From positions 421-64,420 of the forward strand of contig NZ_DIHC01000041.1 in NCBI RefSeq assembly GCF_002419965.1: a DNA stretch of 64,000 nucleotides, given 5' to 3'. The DNA is from Pseudomonas sp. UBA5706 (lineage in GTDB: Bacteria > Pseudomonadota > Gammaproteobacteria > Pseudomonadales > Pseudomonadaceae). Under the pieces are notes generated by a model, which had not been told where the DNA came from, did no database searches, and saw nothing but the letters and a program-made list of their open reading frames with translations. Numbering within the stretch: position 1 is the stretch's first letter; every line of letters begins with the position of its first letter. The position numbers and the translations under genes are program-made. Of the stretch, positions 63,498 to 64,000 are shown piece after piece.

Positions 63498-64000
63498 ATG
63501 TGTGACCCAACAGGCGGTATCGCCACCATGACAATCCTCGCAGCGGCAAGCGCGGCTATGAGTGCATCGGACAGCGCCAAGGCTAAAGGCCAAATGACCG
63601 ACAACGAGCGCAAGCAGCAGAACGAAGTGGTTAAACAGGCCAACTTCGCAGAGAACGATCAAAAGCTTGCCACCGTGGATAAGCAGGACGAAGCCCGTAG
63701 GCAGCTCACGGAAGTGAACCTTCAGAGCATCCGCAACCAAGGGACCATCAATGCGGCCATCGGTGAGTCCGGCCTTGCAGGCAACTCAATGGGCCGCCTC
63801 AAGAACTCAGTCGCGAACGACTCTTCAGCCCAAGCGATGAACATCACGGATAACTACACCCGCGACTATCAAGCGATCTTCGCGAATCGCGTGGGCAGCT
63901 CTGAGAACGCCAAGGCCGCTGTACGTGGTCTGGGTGGTAACAAGTACAAGGTGAACAACATCGCCAACGCATTGAACATCGTTTCGGCAGGCGGTGCCGG
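63498..64000 (+). CDS. T7 gp14-like internal virion protein B, cut by window end
   Basis: First 167 residues. N-terminal hydrophobic/Ala-rich segment (GGIATMTILAAASAAMSASD) and a long Gln/Asn-rich helical region, as in T7 gp14. AGGAGG 6 bases before the ATG. Continues past 64000. Confidence 0.7.
   Translation, partial: MCDPTGGIATMTILAAASAAMSASDSAKAKGQMTDNERKQQNEVVKQANFAENDQKLATVDKQDEARRQLTEVNLQSIRNQGTINAAIGESGLAGNSMGRLKNSVANDSSAQAMNITDNYTRDYQAIFANRVGSSENAKAAVRGLGGNKYKVNNIANALNIVSAGGA

Overview
The window is a stretch of a Pseudomonas chromosome. The genus call rests on the gene content: an OprD-type porin, a DUF6124 gene, REP-like elements, rmlBACD (rfb), aguA, gabP, dctBD, and a high-GC backbone. 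I do not assign a species.

Core/backbone, 1-37.8 kb. A minus-strand block holds an FdhF/YdeP-type molybdopterin oxidoreductase with fdhD and a LysR regulator. It is followed by yrfG, then nudE-cysQ on the plus strand. Next on the minus strand come a thioesterase, the dctB-dctD two-component pair and the tightly coupled rfbB-A-C-D operon for dTDP-rhamnose. Plus-strand genes follow: a three-domain kinase/M23-like/aminotransferase fusion, aguA, an OprD-family porin, an AraC regulator and an oxidoreductase. A LysR - CoA-transferase - HMG-CoA-lyase - MFS cluster looks like an organic-acid catabolic unit. After it lie a frameshifted DUF2625 gene, a chemoreceptor, membrane and small stress-type proteins, a DUF6124 gene preceded by a C4-type antisense RNA, and a handful of small enzymes.

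Defence island, 37.79-49.78 kb. A 27-nt copy of the tRNA-Thr 3' end at 37787-37813 and the intact tRNA-Thr at 49754-49829 bracket about 12 kb of mostly lower-GC DNA. A full-length P4-type tyrosine integrase lies next to the tRNA. On the minus strand is one operon: CD-NTase, CapV-like patatin phospholipase, a small unknown ORF, a minimal CRISPR polymerase (mCpol), and a two-TM beta-barrel effector. This is a type I CBASS joined to a Panoptes-type guard (OptS/OptE). Divergent from it is a two-gene operon of a SIR2-like/P-loop fusion and a nucleoside 2-deoxyribosyltransferase-like protein. I do not recognise that pair as a named system, and it is the best candidate here for something undescribed. 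A second tyrosine recombinase with a small partner, a DUF3892 gene, DnaA-box-like sites and an 18-bp perfect inverted repeat complete the island.

Backbone, 49.8-59.8 kb. A methyltransferase, a polar amino-acid (His/Lys/Arg type) ABC transporter, gabP, a cytochrome b561, a conserved acidic protein and a second chemoreceptor.

Prophage edge, 59.8-64 kb. A 3' fragment of a tRNA-Leu-like gene marks an attachment site. Beyond it lie decayed phage genes (a BRO-N fragment with a frameshift, a duplicated segment, an HNH endonuclease, and a gene split at an A7 run). Then come homologues of T7 internal virion proteins gp13 and gp14, the latter cut by the window end. This suggests a T7-like prophage or its remnant.
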